64,000 nucleotides of DNA from Naasia sp. (GCF_025465545.1 NZ_JAODMK010000022.1:62001-126000); one strand, 5' to 3'; shown: positions 25,671-33,938, counted from the stretch's first letter. The notes: a model not told the origin generated them from the sequence alone. A program made the numbers and translations.

Positions 25671-27059
25671 ATGAAGAAGAGGCAAAGGATCCTCCTGGCC
25701 GTCACTGCGGTGGCATCGATCGCGGCCTTGACCGCGTGTGGCAGCGGGGGAGGCGGCGGCGGCGCAAGCGGCAGCGCCGGCAGCGGGACGGACTTCTCCG
25801 GAAAGCCCACTGGCGCGCTCAACGCGTGGGGCTTCGAGAACGCGGACGACGTGGGCCAGTCCCGCCTCGACTACGCAGCGCAGCAGCTGTCGGACGTGAA
25901 GATCAGCATCGAGGCGACCGCCTTCGATGCGCAGAAGTTCACTGCGGCGACCGCGAGCGGCAACGTTCCCGACGTCGTCCAGATGAGCTCGCAGTACGTC
26001 GGCACGTTCGCGGCTCAGGGCCTGATCGAGCCCCTCGACGAGTGCCTCGCGGCGAACAAGGTCGAGAGCAGCCACTGGTACGACGCGGTCGTCAAGGACG
26101 TCACCTACGACGGCCACATGTACGCGGTGCCGCAGTTCTACCAGCCGCCGGCACTCATCGTGAACACGCGACTCCTCGACGCCGCCGGGCTCACCCCCGC
26201 GGACATCGACACGTCCAACCGTGACGGTCTCGTCGCAGCGGTGAAGAAGCTCTACAAGGAGAGCGGCGGCAACCCGTCGACCCTCGGCATCATGCCCGAC
26301 CTTCCGGGCCAGGCCGGCCTCTGGTTCGTCGCCAATGGGGGCGCCCTGATGGACGCCGACGGCAAGCCCACGCTGGACGACCCGGCCAACGTCGACGAGC
26401 TGACCTACCTCAAGACGCTCATGGACGCCCAGGGCGGCTTCGCCAAGGACAAGAGCTTCATCGACACCTTCGACATGTTCGGTGCGGAGAACCAGTTCGT
26501 GAAGGACCAGGTCGCCTCCGGGGTCTACGCCCAGTGGTACCCGAACGTCCTCGCGGCAACGCAGAAGGACATCACGATCAACGCGGTCCCGTTCAAGGAC
26601 AAGGACGGCAACGACTTCACGGTCGCGAGCGGCACCGCCTTCGTGATCCCCGTCGGAGCCAAGAACCCGGCCGCCGCGTGCGCCTGGGCTCTCAACCTGA
26701 CCTCGGACGAGGCGTGGATGGCTGCTGGTGACGCCCGTGCGGCGACCATCAAGGCCGACCCGGACCCGAACCGCATGAACACCGGCCTGTTCACCGGTTC
26801 GCCCACGGCTGACCAGGCGATCCGCGACAAGTACGTGGTGCCGACCGGCAACGCCGACTTCGACCAGGTCATCAACACCTACTACCAGGTGGTCGGTGCG
26901 GGCCAGTCCTACGGCGCCTCCGCTGCGGGCCTCGAGATCCAGACGGAGCTCCAGACCGCGGTGACCGCGGCCCTGAACGGTGAGAAGGACCCGGCCGCGG
27001 CACTCGCCGACGGCCAGGCCGCCGCTCTCCGCGCATGGGAGACCACGACCGGAAAGTAG
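25671..27059 (+). CDS. ABC transporter sugar-binding lipoprotein
   Basis: Family 1 solute-binding lipoprotein, 462 aa. A short basic start (MKKRQR) and hydrophobic stretch lead to the lipobox ALTAC, followed by a Gly/Ser linker. The body shows NVPDVVQMSSQYVGTFAAQG and a YAVPQFYQPPALIVNTRLLD segment typical of oligosaccharide binders. ATG 25671 follows AAGGGAAACTG. It is the likely partner of the two permeases at 27.5-29.4 kb, although these lie on the opposite strand with a pseudogene between them. A UUCG-capped terminator follows. Confidence 0.9.
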   Translation: MKKRQRILLAVTAVASIAALTACGSGGGGGGASGSAGSGTDFSGKPTGALNAWGFENADDVGQSRLDYAAQQLSDVKISIEATAFDAQKFTAATASGNVPDVVQMSSQYVGTFAAQGLIEPLDECLAANKVESSHWYDAVVKDVTYDGHMYAVPQFYQPPALIVNTRLLDAAGLTPADIDTSNRDGLVAAVKKLYKESGGNPSTLGIMPDLPGQAGLWFVANGGALMDADGKPTLDDPANVDELTYLKTLMDAQGGFAKDKSFIDTFDMFGAENQFVKDQVASGVYAQWYPNVLAATQKDITINAVPFKDKDGNDFTVASGTAFVIPVGAKNPAAACAWALNLTSDEAWMAAGDARAATIKADPDPNRMNTGLFTGSPTADQAIRDKYVVPTGNADFDQVINTYYQVVGAGQSYGASAAGLEIQTELQTAVTAALNGEKDPAAALADGQAAALRAWETTTGK

Positions 27060-27076
27060 TCCGACCGACACACGCG

Positions 27077-27104
27077 GGGCGGTCCTCCTTCGGGAGGGCC
27101 GCCC
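27077..27104 (+). terminator. Terminator of binding-protein gene
   Basis: GGGCGGTCCTCC (27077-27088) and GGAGGGCCGCCC (27093-27104) flank a TTCG tetraloop. Pairing is near-perfect over 12 bp. Confidence 0.8.
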
Positions 27105-27113
27105 TTCGTCGCG

Positions 27114-27388
27114 TCAGACGGGCAGCAGAGGCTCGCGGGCCGCCGGAAGGGTCACCTCGAGCGCGTCGCCCGGACCCACGGTGCCGCCGACGAGGACGCC
27201 CGCCCTGCGCACGGTGCCGCGCGTCCTCGTCCCGGCCGACGAGCTCGCGGAGGAGCCCATCCTCGAAGCGGTCGATCTGGAGGCAGGGATTGCGCAGGCC
27301 GGTGATCTGAATGGGCCGCCGGCTTGCTGAATCGATGCCGCTCATCCCGGCTCACCGCCACGACGTGCGCCGCTGGGCTGTTCGCCAC
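27114..27388 (-). pseudogene. MOSC-domain protein relic
   Basis: Three pieces of a MOSC-domain protein in order on the minus strand. The start (ATG 27388) reads AHVVAVSRDERHRFSKP, matching the family's N-terminus. In another frame comes PIQITGLRNPCLQIDRFEDG, the conserved core. After a further frame change comes RGTVRRAGVLVGGTVGPGD and a short tail ending at 27114. Intact MOSC proteins of this group are about 190-220 aa; only about 90 codons remain, with the central segment containing GxxGDxHAG missing. At least two indels are needed. Relatives carry sulfur from molybdenum cofactor sulfurase-type reactions. It lies exactly between the importer's binding protein and permeases. Confidence 0.75.
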
Positions 27389-27444
27389 CTCGCCATCCTG
27401 CCGCCCGCTCGGGATCCGCGCTCCCCACTCCCGCTCCCGAACAG

Positions 27445-27480
27445 AGAAGAGCCCCCGTCCACCGGACGAGGGCTCCTCTC
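27445..27480 (-). terminator. Terminator of permease operon
   Basis: AGAAGAGCCCCCGTCC and GGACGAGGGCTCCTCT form an imperfect inverted repeat just downstream of the permease stop at 27498. Confidence 0.65.
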
Positions 27481-27497
27481 CCGAGCTCGAACGGGAT

Positions 27498-28463
27498 CTA
27501 CCCCTTCCGTCCCTGGGTGGCGATGCCTTCGATGAAGTACCGCTGACCGAAGGCGAACAGGATGAGCATCGGCAGGGTCACGATGACCGCTGCCACCATC
27601 ACCCACTGGTAGTCGCCCTGGCCGCCGTTGCCGGGGCTGTAGGCGGTCATCGCGTAGGAGATGCCGAGCGGGACCGTGAAGTTCTCGATCGACCCGAAGT
27701 TCAGGTAGATCAGGGGTGCCTGCAGGTTGTTCCAGCTCGCCTGGAACTCGAAGATGAACACGATGATGAACGACGGGATCGACAGCGGTGCCGCGATCCG
27801 CCAGAACAGGCCCCAGTAGCTGGCGCCGTCCATGCGCGCCGCCTCGAACAGCTCCCGTGGCAGCCCCAGGAAGAACTGGCGCTGCAGGAAGATGTAGAAG
27901 GCCGAACCGAAGAGGTTCGCTCCCCAGAGAGGCACCGTGGTGCCCACGAGGTGCAGGTTGTTCCAGATCAGGTAGGTCGGGATCAGGGTGACCGCGCCCG
28001 GCAGCATCATGGTGGCGAGGATGAGGCCGAACAGCTGGTTGCGGAACGGGAACTTGAAGTACGCGAAGCCGAACGCGACGATCGAGCTGGACAGGGTCAC
28101 GAGCGTCGCCGCGAGGACCGCGATCAGGATGCTGTTGCCCATCCAGCTGAGCAGGGGCAGCTTGTCCCAGGCTTCCGCGTAGTTCTGCGGGTTGAACGTG
28201 TTCGGGATGATCCGGTTGTCGAACACCTCGCCGCGCGGCTTGAAGCTCGCGGAGATGAGCCACAGGAACGGGTAGAGGAACCCGAAGGCGAAGGCGACGA
28301 GCACGACCCAGAGGATCGCCTTGACGATGGTGTCCTTCACCCGGCCGGGCGTCTCGCCGACAGGCCTGCTGTCGTTCGCGGGGTTGCCGCCGCTCTCCTC
28401 GACTCCGATCGCCTGGACGCGAGGGTCGACTGTGGCGTTGGCTGTGCCGATGACGTTGCTCAT
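27498..28463 (-). CDS. ABC sugar permease, MalG/AraQ-type
   Basis: Inner-membrane permease, 321 aa, with six predicted helices after a variable N-terminus of about 45 residues. The EAA motif is ELFEAARMDGASYWGLFWRI and the tail is FIEGIATQGRKG. The ATG at 28463 shares one base with the stop of the other permease (TGATG), so the two are coupled. Earlier in-frame starts fall within that gene and are rejected. Confidence 0.93.
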   Translation of the reverse strand: MSNVIGTANATVDPRVQAIGVEESGGNPANDSRPVGETPGRVKDTIVKAILWVVLVAFAFGFLYPFLWLISASFKPRGEVFDNRIIPNTFNPQNYAEAWDKLPLLSWMGNSILIAVLAATLVTLSSSIVAFGFAYFKFPFRNQLFGLILATMMLPGAVTLIPTYLIWNNLHLVGTTVPLWGANLFGSAFYIFLQRQFFLGLPRELFEAARMDGASYWGLFWRIAAPLSIPSFIIVFIFEFQASWNNLQAPLIYLNFGSIENFTVPLGISYAMTAYSPGNGGQGDYQWVMVAAVIVTLPMLILFAFGQRYFIEGIATQGRKG

Positions 28464-29437
28464 CAGTCCTTGTCTCCCTCGTAGTAGACGAACCGGTTGC
28501 CGAACTTCACCTGGATGAAGGTGATGATCATGATGATCACGAAGATCAGCCATGCCATCGCCGCCGCGAAGCCGAAGTTGAAGCTGCGGAACGCCTGCTG
28601 GAACAGGTACACCGCGTAGAACAGCGAGGCTTCGGGCGACGCGTTCGTCTGGTTGCGCCAGAAGAGCAGGAACGCCTGGTCGAACACCTGCAGTGCGGCG
28701 ATCGTGAGGACGAGCACGTTGAAGAAGATCGTGCCCGAGATCATCGGCACCGTGATGTTCCAGAACTGGCGCACCTTGCCTGCGCCGTCCAGCGAGGCGA
28801 CCTCGTAGAGGTCACGCGGCACGTTCTTCAGGGCGGCGAGGAAGATGATCATCGTCCCGCTCACGCCCCAGAGGGTCATGATCACGATCGACGGCTTCAC
28901 CCAGGCCGGGTCCGTGAGCCACTGCGGCCCCTGGATCCCGATCAGCGCCAGGCCGCGGTTGATGGCCCCGTAGTTGCCGTTGAGCAGCAGCAGGAAGACC
29001 GACGCCGCGGCGACCGACGGGGTCATCTTGGGGAGGTAGTAGAGGGTGCGGAAGATGCCGGCTCCCCGGCCCACCCGGTTGAGGAGCATTGCGAGGAACA
29101 GCGCGAACATGATCTCGAGCGGCACGGCGAGGATCGCGAAGAACAGCGTGTTGCCGAGCGACATCATCACCTTGGGGTCCTCGAACAACTGGTTGTAGTT
29201 GTCGAACCCGACCGGCGTCGCCGTGTTCTGCGCGAGGTTGAACCGGCTGAAGGAGATGACCAGGCTGTAGATCATCGCGCCGAGCGTGAAGACCAGGAAG
29301 CCCACGATCCAGGGGGCGATGAAGAGGTAGCCGGCCACGGCCTCTCGCCGGTTGAACTTCCGCTTGTGGACCTGCCTGGGAGCCGGGGTCGTCGGCACCG
29401 GGGCCGCTGCCTCTGACTTGGACGCCACCGCGGTCAC
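28463..29437 (-). CDS. ABC sugar permease, MalF/UgpA-type
   Basis: Permease with six predicted helices starting around the AVAGYLFIAPWIVGFLVF segment; the EAA loop reads DLYEVASLDGAGKVRQFW. I choose GTG 29437 (324 aa) because a short leader frame with a good ribosome site ends there in a GTGA overlap. An alternative GTG at 29560 would add 41 non-conserved residues but falls inside the operator and lacks a ribosome site. The promoter and operator lie at 29546-29597. Confidence 0.88.
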   Translation of the reverse strand: MTAVASKSEAAAPVPTTPAPRQVHKRKFNRREAVAGYLFIAPWIVGFLVFTLGAMIYSLVISFSRFNLAQNTATPVGFDNYNQLFEDPKVMMSLGNTLFFAILAVPLEIMFALFLAMLLNRVGRGAGIFRTLYYLPKMTPSVAAASVFLLLLNGNYGAINRGLALIGIQGPQWLTDPAWVKPSIVIMTLWGVSGTMIIFLAALKNVPRDLYEVASLDGAGKVRQFWNITVPMISGTIFFNVLVLTIAALQVFDQAFLLFWRNQTNASPEASLFYAVYLFQQAFRSFNFGFAAAMAWLIFVIIMIITFIQVKFGNRFVYYEGDKD

Positions 29438-29508
29438 GGCCGAGGTCCCATCCGGTCGCCCGCCGGGGGACTGAGCGGGGGGAAGTGCTGTGCTGGCATC
29501 ATCGTCAT
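29434..29508 (-). CDS. Short leader ORF coupled to permease gene
   Basis: A 22-24 codon frame rich in Pro. The start cluster is ATG ACG ATG ATG at 29508, 29502 and 29499; GGAAGGG is six bases before the ATG at 29502. It ends in a TGA that overlaps the permease GTG by 4 nt. It has the layout of a translational-coupling leader. The permease GTG itself has no good ribosome site, which supports the coupling idea. No known peptide family is recognised. Confidence 0.45.
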   Translation of the reverse strand: MTMMPAQHFPPLSPPAGDRMGPRP

Positions 29509-29545
29509 CCCTTCCAGAGACGTCCACGGCTCCGGCAACAAGATG

Positions 29546-29561
29546 TGGCATCGTTGCCACA
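29546..29561 (+). promoter_or_regulatory. Shared operator, copy 2 (permease promoter)
   Basis: TGGCATCGTTGCCACA, part of a longer perfect palindrome with arms TGTGGCA and TGCCACA and a TCGT centre (29544-29561). It lies 7 bp downstream of the permease -10 box and matches copy 3 at 15 of 16 bases. Confidence 0.75.
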
Positions 29562-29568
29562 CACGGCG

Positions 29569-29597
29569 ACTATAGGTCCCGACTCCGTGAGCCGCAA
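29569..29597 (-). promoter_or_regulatory. Promoter of permease operon
   Basis: Minus-strand TTGCGG (29597-29592) and TATAGT (29574-29569) with a 17-nt spacer. The palindromic operator covers the expected transcription start. Confidence 0.7.
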
Positions 29598-29737
29598 CCT
29601 CTGACGGTGGCGAGCCACCAAGCGAATAATAGGCCCGCTGGCCCCGTGGGGAGAGGGTTCGCGGCACCGACTCGGAAGCGCCGCCCGGACCCTGCAGGGC
29701 TCGGAACGGCGCTTCGGGATCCGGCAGGACGGGAGCC

Positions 29738-30766
29738 TCAGGCCACCGTGGCCGCACTGACGCTGCGCACCGGTGCGAACGAATGGCTCCTCGCCGATTC
29801 ATAGGCCGCGAGGATGATGCCGAGCACCTCGATCCCCTCCTTCTCGGTGTGGATCGGCCGCGTCCCGTTGAGGATCGAGCGGGCGAAGTGACCGATCTCG
29901 GCGGCGAACTCCTCCACCGGCGGGAACTCCATCGAGGCCTTCTCGCCTGTGCGGAGCGTGTAGGAGAGGCTCGTGCCGTCGCTGAACATCGACCCGAGCT
30001 CACCCACCACGGAGAAGCGCTCCGTGTTCGTCGAGGAGGCGTACGCCCAGCTCGTGACGAGGCTGCCGAGCACTCCGTTGTCGAAGCGCACGAGCACCTG
30101 GGCGGAGTCCTCGCCCTCCATGAACTTGAGCCGGTGGGTGCTGAGCATCGCCGTGACCTCGACGGGTGCGCCGCCCGCCAGCTGGAGCATGAGGTAGGTC
30201 GGGTGGTAGCCGGTGTCGATCAGCTCCCCGCCGCCGCTGGTCGCCGCGGAGGCCCGCCAGCCCATCGTCTCGGGGTTGAAGTCGTTGAAGAAGCTGTCGG
30301 TGGTCCGCACCTCGTAGACCGTGCCGATCAGGCCGGACTCGAGCAGCTCCAGCGCCTTCGCCACGGGCGGCGAGAAGAGCTGGTTGTGCGCGCACATGAG
30401 CGTGACGCCGGCGGCGCGGATGGCCCGCTCGACCTCCACCGCCTCCTCCTCGCTGAGGCAGAGCGGCTTCTCGCAGAGGATGTGCTTGCCGGCCGCCGCC
30501 GCCGCGACGATGGCGTCCTTGTGCAGGTGATGCGGAAGGCAGATGTCGACGGCGTCGATCTCCTCGTCCGCGAGCATGTCGAGATAGCTCGAGTAGGTCC
30601 TCGCGCCGGCGAGGGCGGCGCGGCGCTCGGCGTTCTCCGGGATGGGATCGGCGACCGCCGTGAGGATCGTGGTGTCCGGGTTCGCCAGGTACCCCTTCAC
30701 GTGGGCGCCGGCGATGCCTCCCGCGCCGATCAGTCCGACGCGGATTCTTCCGTCTTTGATGGTCAT
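29738..30766 (-). CDS. Gfo/Idh/MocA-family NAD(P)-dependent sugar dehydrogenase
   Basis: Oxidoreductase, 342 aa. The N-terminal Rossmann fold opens with RVGLIGAGGIAGAHVKGYL; the conserved nicotinamide-site motif is ILCEKPLC; the catalytic region includes GGGELIDTGYHPTYLMLQLAGG, where His of DTGYH is the usual proton carrier. Family members oxidise C1-C3 hydroxyls of inositols, sugars or glycosides. It is downstream of the second dehydrogenase (15-bp gap), so both probably share one message. Confidence 0.9.
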   Translation of the reverse strand: MTIKDGRIRVGLIGAGGIAGAHVKGYLANPDTTILTAVADPIPENAERRAALAGARTYSSYLDMLADEEIDAVDICLPHHLHKDAIVAAAAAGKHILCEKPLCLSEEEAVEVERAIRAAGVTLMCAHNQLFSPPVAKALELLESGLIGTVYEVRTTDSFFNDFNPETMGWRASAATSGGGELIDTGYHPTYLMLQLAGGAPVEVTAMLSTHRLKFMEGEDSAQVLVRFDNGVLGSLVTSWAYASSTNTERFSVVGELGSMFSDGTSLSYTLRTGEKASMEFPPVEEFAAEIGHFARSILNGTRPIHTEKEGIEVLGIILAAYESARSHSFAPVRSVSAATVA

Positions 30767-30781
30767 GTGCCTTTTCGATTC

Positions 30782-31798
30782 CTAGCGGATGGGTGACGAG
30801 GTGAGGGAGGAGTAGTCGAGGGTGCGAGCCTCGGATGCGGCGGTGTTGGCCGCCGCGACGAGACGGGTGAGCTCGATCGCGGCGGCGCCGTTCTGGCTGG
30901 TGTCCGCTCCGGAGGCGATGCCGGCAACCCAGTCGGCGATGGGGGGCGGAGGGTCGGCCTCGACCGGCACCTCGATCCATCGCTCGGGGTCGAACGCGTC
31001 GCCCTTGCCGAGCAGGCCGCGGCCGGCGAAGCCGAACACGAGGGTGCCGCGGGTGCCGCGGATCTCGAGGGTCGAAGCCCCCGGGGTGGTCACGTTGCTG
31101 GCCTCGATGACAGCGAGAGCGCCGCGCGGATAGCGCAGTGTCACCACCGCGTTGTCCTCGAGCTGCTGCCCGGTGACGCTTCCGTAGACGGCGGACACCG
31201 TCTCGGGGGCGGGACCGAGGAAGAGCTGGGTCAGGTACACCGCGTGGCAGCCGAGGTCCGTCAGGGCGCCACCGATCGCGTCCTCCGGGTCGTAGAACCG
31301 GTCGGGGAGCCAGCCGTCGATGGAGCCGTCGTGGGCCAGCCGGACCCGGGTGTAGGTGATCTGGCCGAGCGAGCCGTCCGCGATCAGGCGGGAGACCGCG
31401 GCGGTCACGCCCTCGGCGAGTCGGGGGAGCGACACCATGAGCTGAACGCCCGCATCCCGCGCCGCCTCGACGAGCTGCTCGCACTCGGTCACGGTGGGAG
31501 CCAGCAGCTTCTCGGTGAAGACATGCTTGCCCCGGGCGATCGCGCGGCCGATCACGTCGGTGTGCGCGGCCGTCGCCGTGGTGACCACGATGCCGTCGAT
31601 GTCGGACCGGGCGAGCAGCTCGTCGAGGTCCGCCGCGAAGGGCACGGCGAGCGCTGCGGCCTCGGCCTGCCCTCGGTCCGGGTCGTCATCCCAGGCTGCG
31701 ACGAGCCGGGCGTCGGGCAGGTCTGCCAGCTGTGCTGCGTAGTCCTGGGCATGGACGTGCCAGAAGCCGACGAGGGCGAGTGACAGCGGTGTCGACAC
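30782..31798 (-). CDS. Gfo/Idh/MocA-family dehydrogenase, second copy
   Basis: Oxidoreductase, 338 aa. The Rossmann loop (ALVGFWHVHAQDY) lacks the classical GxGxxG, being VGFWHVHA, a variation also seen in other family members. The EKP motif is altered to TEKLLAP. The catalytic block is GGALTDLGCHAVYLTQLFLG, giving DLGCH in place of DxGxH. It is clearly divergent from its neighbour, so the pair are not recent duplicates. GTG 31798 follows CAGGAGTTCCCC. An operator copy lies 24 bp upstream. Confidence 0.87.
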   Translation of the reverse strand: MSTPLSLALVGFWHVHAQDYAAQLADLPDARLVAAWDDDPDRGQAEAAALAVPFAADLDELLARSDIDGIVVTTATAAHTDVIGRAIARGKHVFTEKLLAPTVTECEQLVEAARDAGVQLMVSLPRLAEGVTAAVSRLIADGSLGQITYTRVRLAHDGSIDGWLPDRFYDPEDAIGGALTDLGCHAVYLTQLFLGPAPETVSAVYGSVTGQQLEDNAVVTLRYPRGALAVIEASNVTTPGASTLEIRGTRGTLVFGFAGRGLLGKGDAFDPERWIEVPVEADPPPPIADWVAGIASGADTSQNGAAAIELTRLVAAANTAASEARTLDYSSLTSSPIR

Positions 31799-31821
31799 GG
31801 GGAACTCCTGCTTCGGCGGGC

Positions 31822-31837
31822 TGTGGGAACGATGCCA
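31822..31837 (-). promoter_or_regulatory. Shared operator, copy 3 (dehydrogenase operon)
   Basis: Minus-strand TGGCATCGTTCCCACA. It matches copy 2 at 15 of 16 bases and lies 24 bp upstream of the first dehydrogenase start. Confidence 0.7.
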
Positions 31838-31964
31838 GAACTGGATCGTGCCGGAAGCGTAACTTCTGCTCGGCAGCAGTGGCTAGGGGGAGCGCCAAGT
31901 CGATACGAGCTGGTTCGGCGCCTGCCCGGCCCGGCGCTCAGCCGCCGAGTCGTAGGCTCCTCGG

Positions 31965-33809
31965 GTGACGATGGGACACGGCGGTGGCCGCGTGAGGGGC
32001 GGCGTGTCGTCGCGGGACTCGGACGCGCAGCGGGCGGCGAACGCCGAGGCGCCGCGGATCGAGAATCTCCTCGGCCGGATCGGCTCCCTGTTCGCGCCGC
32101 ACCGACCGCTCTTGACCCTCACGATCGTGCTCGTGCTGGTGGACGCGGCGCTCACTGTGGTGCCGCCGCTGCTCACCCAGCAGGCGTTCGACCGCGGACT
32201 CTTCCCGAAGGGCGGTCCGGACCTGCCCGTGCTGCTCCAGCTCGTCGGCCTGATGATCCTCGTCTGGGTCCTCTCGGCGGGCCTCGGAATCTGGCAAACC
32301 TTCCTCACCGCCACCGTCGGCAACCGGGTGATGGGCGCCATGCGGGTCAGCCTGTTCCGGCACCTGCAGGCCATGGAGCTCGGCTTCTTCACCCGCACCA
32401 AGACGGGGGTCATCCAGTCGCGGCTCGCCAACGACGTCGGCGGCGTCGCCGGCGTGCTGAGCAACACCGTCTCGAGCGTCATCGGCAACGTGGTGACCGT
32501 GATCGCGGCCTTCACCGCGATGCTCCTGCTGAGCTGGCAGCTGACCCTCATCGCGGTGGTGCTGCTTCCCGCGCTCGCCGTCGCTCAGCGCAGGGTGGGC
32601 CGGATCCGCGCCAGGATCGCCACGCAGACGCAGGAGTCGCTGTCGGAGATGACCGCGATCACGCAGGAGACGCTCAGCGTGTCCGGGATCCTGCTGGCGA
32701 AGAGCTTCGGCCGGGCGGAGTCCGAGAACGCACGCTATGCGGCGGAGAACGACAACCAGATCCGGCTGCAGGTGCGGCAGGCGATGAGCGGCCAGGGCTT
32801 CTTCGCCTTCGTGCAGATCTTCCTCTCCGTGGTCCCGGCGCTCGTCTACCTCGTGTCGGCGTTCCTGATCCAGGGCGGAGCGGACATCACTCCCGGCACG
32901 ATCGTCGCCTTCACGACCGTGCAGTCGCGCCTCATGTGGCCGCTGATGGGCCTCATGCGCGTTGCCCTCGACCTGCAGACCTCCGGCGCGCTCTTCGCCC
33001 GCATCTTCGAGTACTTCGACCTGGTCCCCGCCATCCGGGACCGGCCGGACGCGGTCACTCTGACCGATGCGGACCGGCTGGGCGAGATCGAGTTCCGGGA
33101 CGTCGAGTTCCACTATCCCGGCGCGGCCGGCCGGCCCACCCTGAAGGACGTGTCCTTCCGCATCGAGCCGGGTCAGTTCGTGGCGTTCGTCGGGCCGTCC
33201 GGCGCCGGCAAGACCACCGTCTCCTACCTGATCCCGCGCCTCTATGACGTGACCGGGGGAGCCGTGCTGTTCGCCGGTCATGACGTGCGCGACATCGCCC
33301 AGGAATCCCTGCTCGAGCAGATCGGGATCGTGAGCCAGGAGACGTACCTCTTCCATGCCACCATCCGCGACAACCTCCGCTACGCCAAACCCGATGCCAC
33401 CGACGAGGAGATCGCCTCCGCGGCCCGGCAGGCGAACATCGCCGGCACGATCGAGTCGTTCCCCGAGGGCTACGACACGGTGGTCGGCGAACGCGGCTAC
33501 CGGCTCTCGGGAGGCGAGAAGCAGCGGGTCGCGATCGCACGGGTGATCCTCAAGGATCCGGCGGTGCTCGTGCTCGACGAGGCAACGAGCGCCCTCGACT
33601 CCGTCTCCGAGCGGGCGGTCCAGGCCGCACTCGACACGGCGTCCCGCGGCCGCACGACCATCGCGATCGCGCACCGGCTGTCCACGGTCGCCGACGCCGA
33701 CGTCATCCACGTCGTGGAGCGCGGCCGGATCGTGGAGAGCGGCACGGCGCGCGAGCTCACGGGGCAGGGCGGGCTCTTCGCGCGCCTGGCCGCGCAGCAG
33801 TCCGCGTGA
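31965..33809 (+). CDS. ABC exporter, homodimeric MsbA/MDR-like half-transporter
   Basis: Full half-transporter, 614 aa, with membrane domain (about residues 45-330) and a complete ATPase domain: Walker A GPSGAGKTTV, Q-loop VSQETYLF, signature YRLSGGEKQRVAIARVIL, Walker B AVLVLDEATSALD and H-loop AIAHRLS. All catalytic motifs are intact, unlike the exporter pair at 11.8-15.3 kb, so it can act as a homodimer. The GTG at 31965 lies 6 nt after a TAGGCT -10 box (31953-31958), which suggests leaderless translation. Substrate unknown; multidrug or lipid export are family possibilities. Confidence 0.93.
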   Translation: MTMGHGGGRVRGGVSSRDSDAQRAANAEAPRIENLLGRIGSLFAPHRPLLTLTIVLVLVDAALTVVPPLLTQQAFDRGLFPKGGPDLPVLLQLVGLMILVWVLSAGLGIWQTFLTATVGNRVMGAMRVSLFRHLQAMELGFFTRTKTGVIQSRLANDVGGVAGVLSNTVSSVIGNVVTVIAAFTAMLLLSWQLTLIAVVLLPALAVAQRRVGRIRARIATQTQESLSEMTAITQETLSVSGILLAKSFGRAESENARYAAENDNQIRLQVRQAMSGQGFFAFVQIFLSVVPALVYLVSAFLIQGGADITPGTIVAFTTVQSRLMWPLMGLMRVALDLQTSGALFARIFEYFDLVPAIRDRPDAVTLTDADRLGEIEFRDVEFHYPGAAGRPTLKDVSFRIEPGQFVAFVGPSGAGKTTVSYLIPRLYDVTGGAVLFAGHDVRDIAQESLLEQIGIVSQETYLFHATIRDNLRYAKPDATDEEIASAARQANIAGTIESFPEGYDTVVGERGYRLSGGEKQRVAIARVILKDPAVLVLDEATSALDSVSERAVQAALDTASRGRTTIAIAHRLSTVADADVIHVVERGRIVESGTARELTGQGGLFARLAAQQSA

Positions 33810-33828
33810 CTCGCGCGCGGCCGCGCGG

Positions 33829-33834
33829 TAGAGT
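33829..33834 (+). promoter_or_regulatory. -10 box of transsulfuration operon
   Basis: TAGAGT ends 7 nt before the GTG of the Cys-rich leader ORF, so the transcript should start at or next to that GTG. Confidence 0.5.
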
Positions 33835-33841
33835 CGGTGCC

Positions 33842-33877
33842 GTGCTTCCCGTGACGTGTCCCTGTCGCTGCCGCTAG
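33842..33877 (+). CDS. Cys-rich leader peptide (MLPVTCPCRCR)
   Basis: An 11-codon frame, GTG start to TAG, encoding MLPVTCPCRCR, with three Cys codons in a C-X-C-X-C arrangement. It sits 61 nt upstream of the cystathionine beta-synthase gene and appears leaderless because a -10 box ends 7 nt before it. Short Cys-rich upstream ORFs that sense cysteine supply by ribosome stalling have been described in mycobacteria upstream of sulfur genes. Stalling at the Cys codons during cysteine shortage would be expected to change the downstream structure and raise operon expression. The downstream fold was not computed. Confidence 0.7.
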   Translation: MLPVTCPCRCR

Positions 33878-33938
33878 GCCCGACACCCGTCCGTCCGCCG
33901 TCGCGTCCGCGAGGCATCGATCTGGAAAAGCACCCCTC

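Noticed and set aside
25428-27071. Single giant - strand frame covering GH38 and the binding-protein gene
   Set aside because: The part beyond 25427 is antisense to a clear lipoprotein gene; GTG 25427 has an ideal ribosome site.
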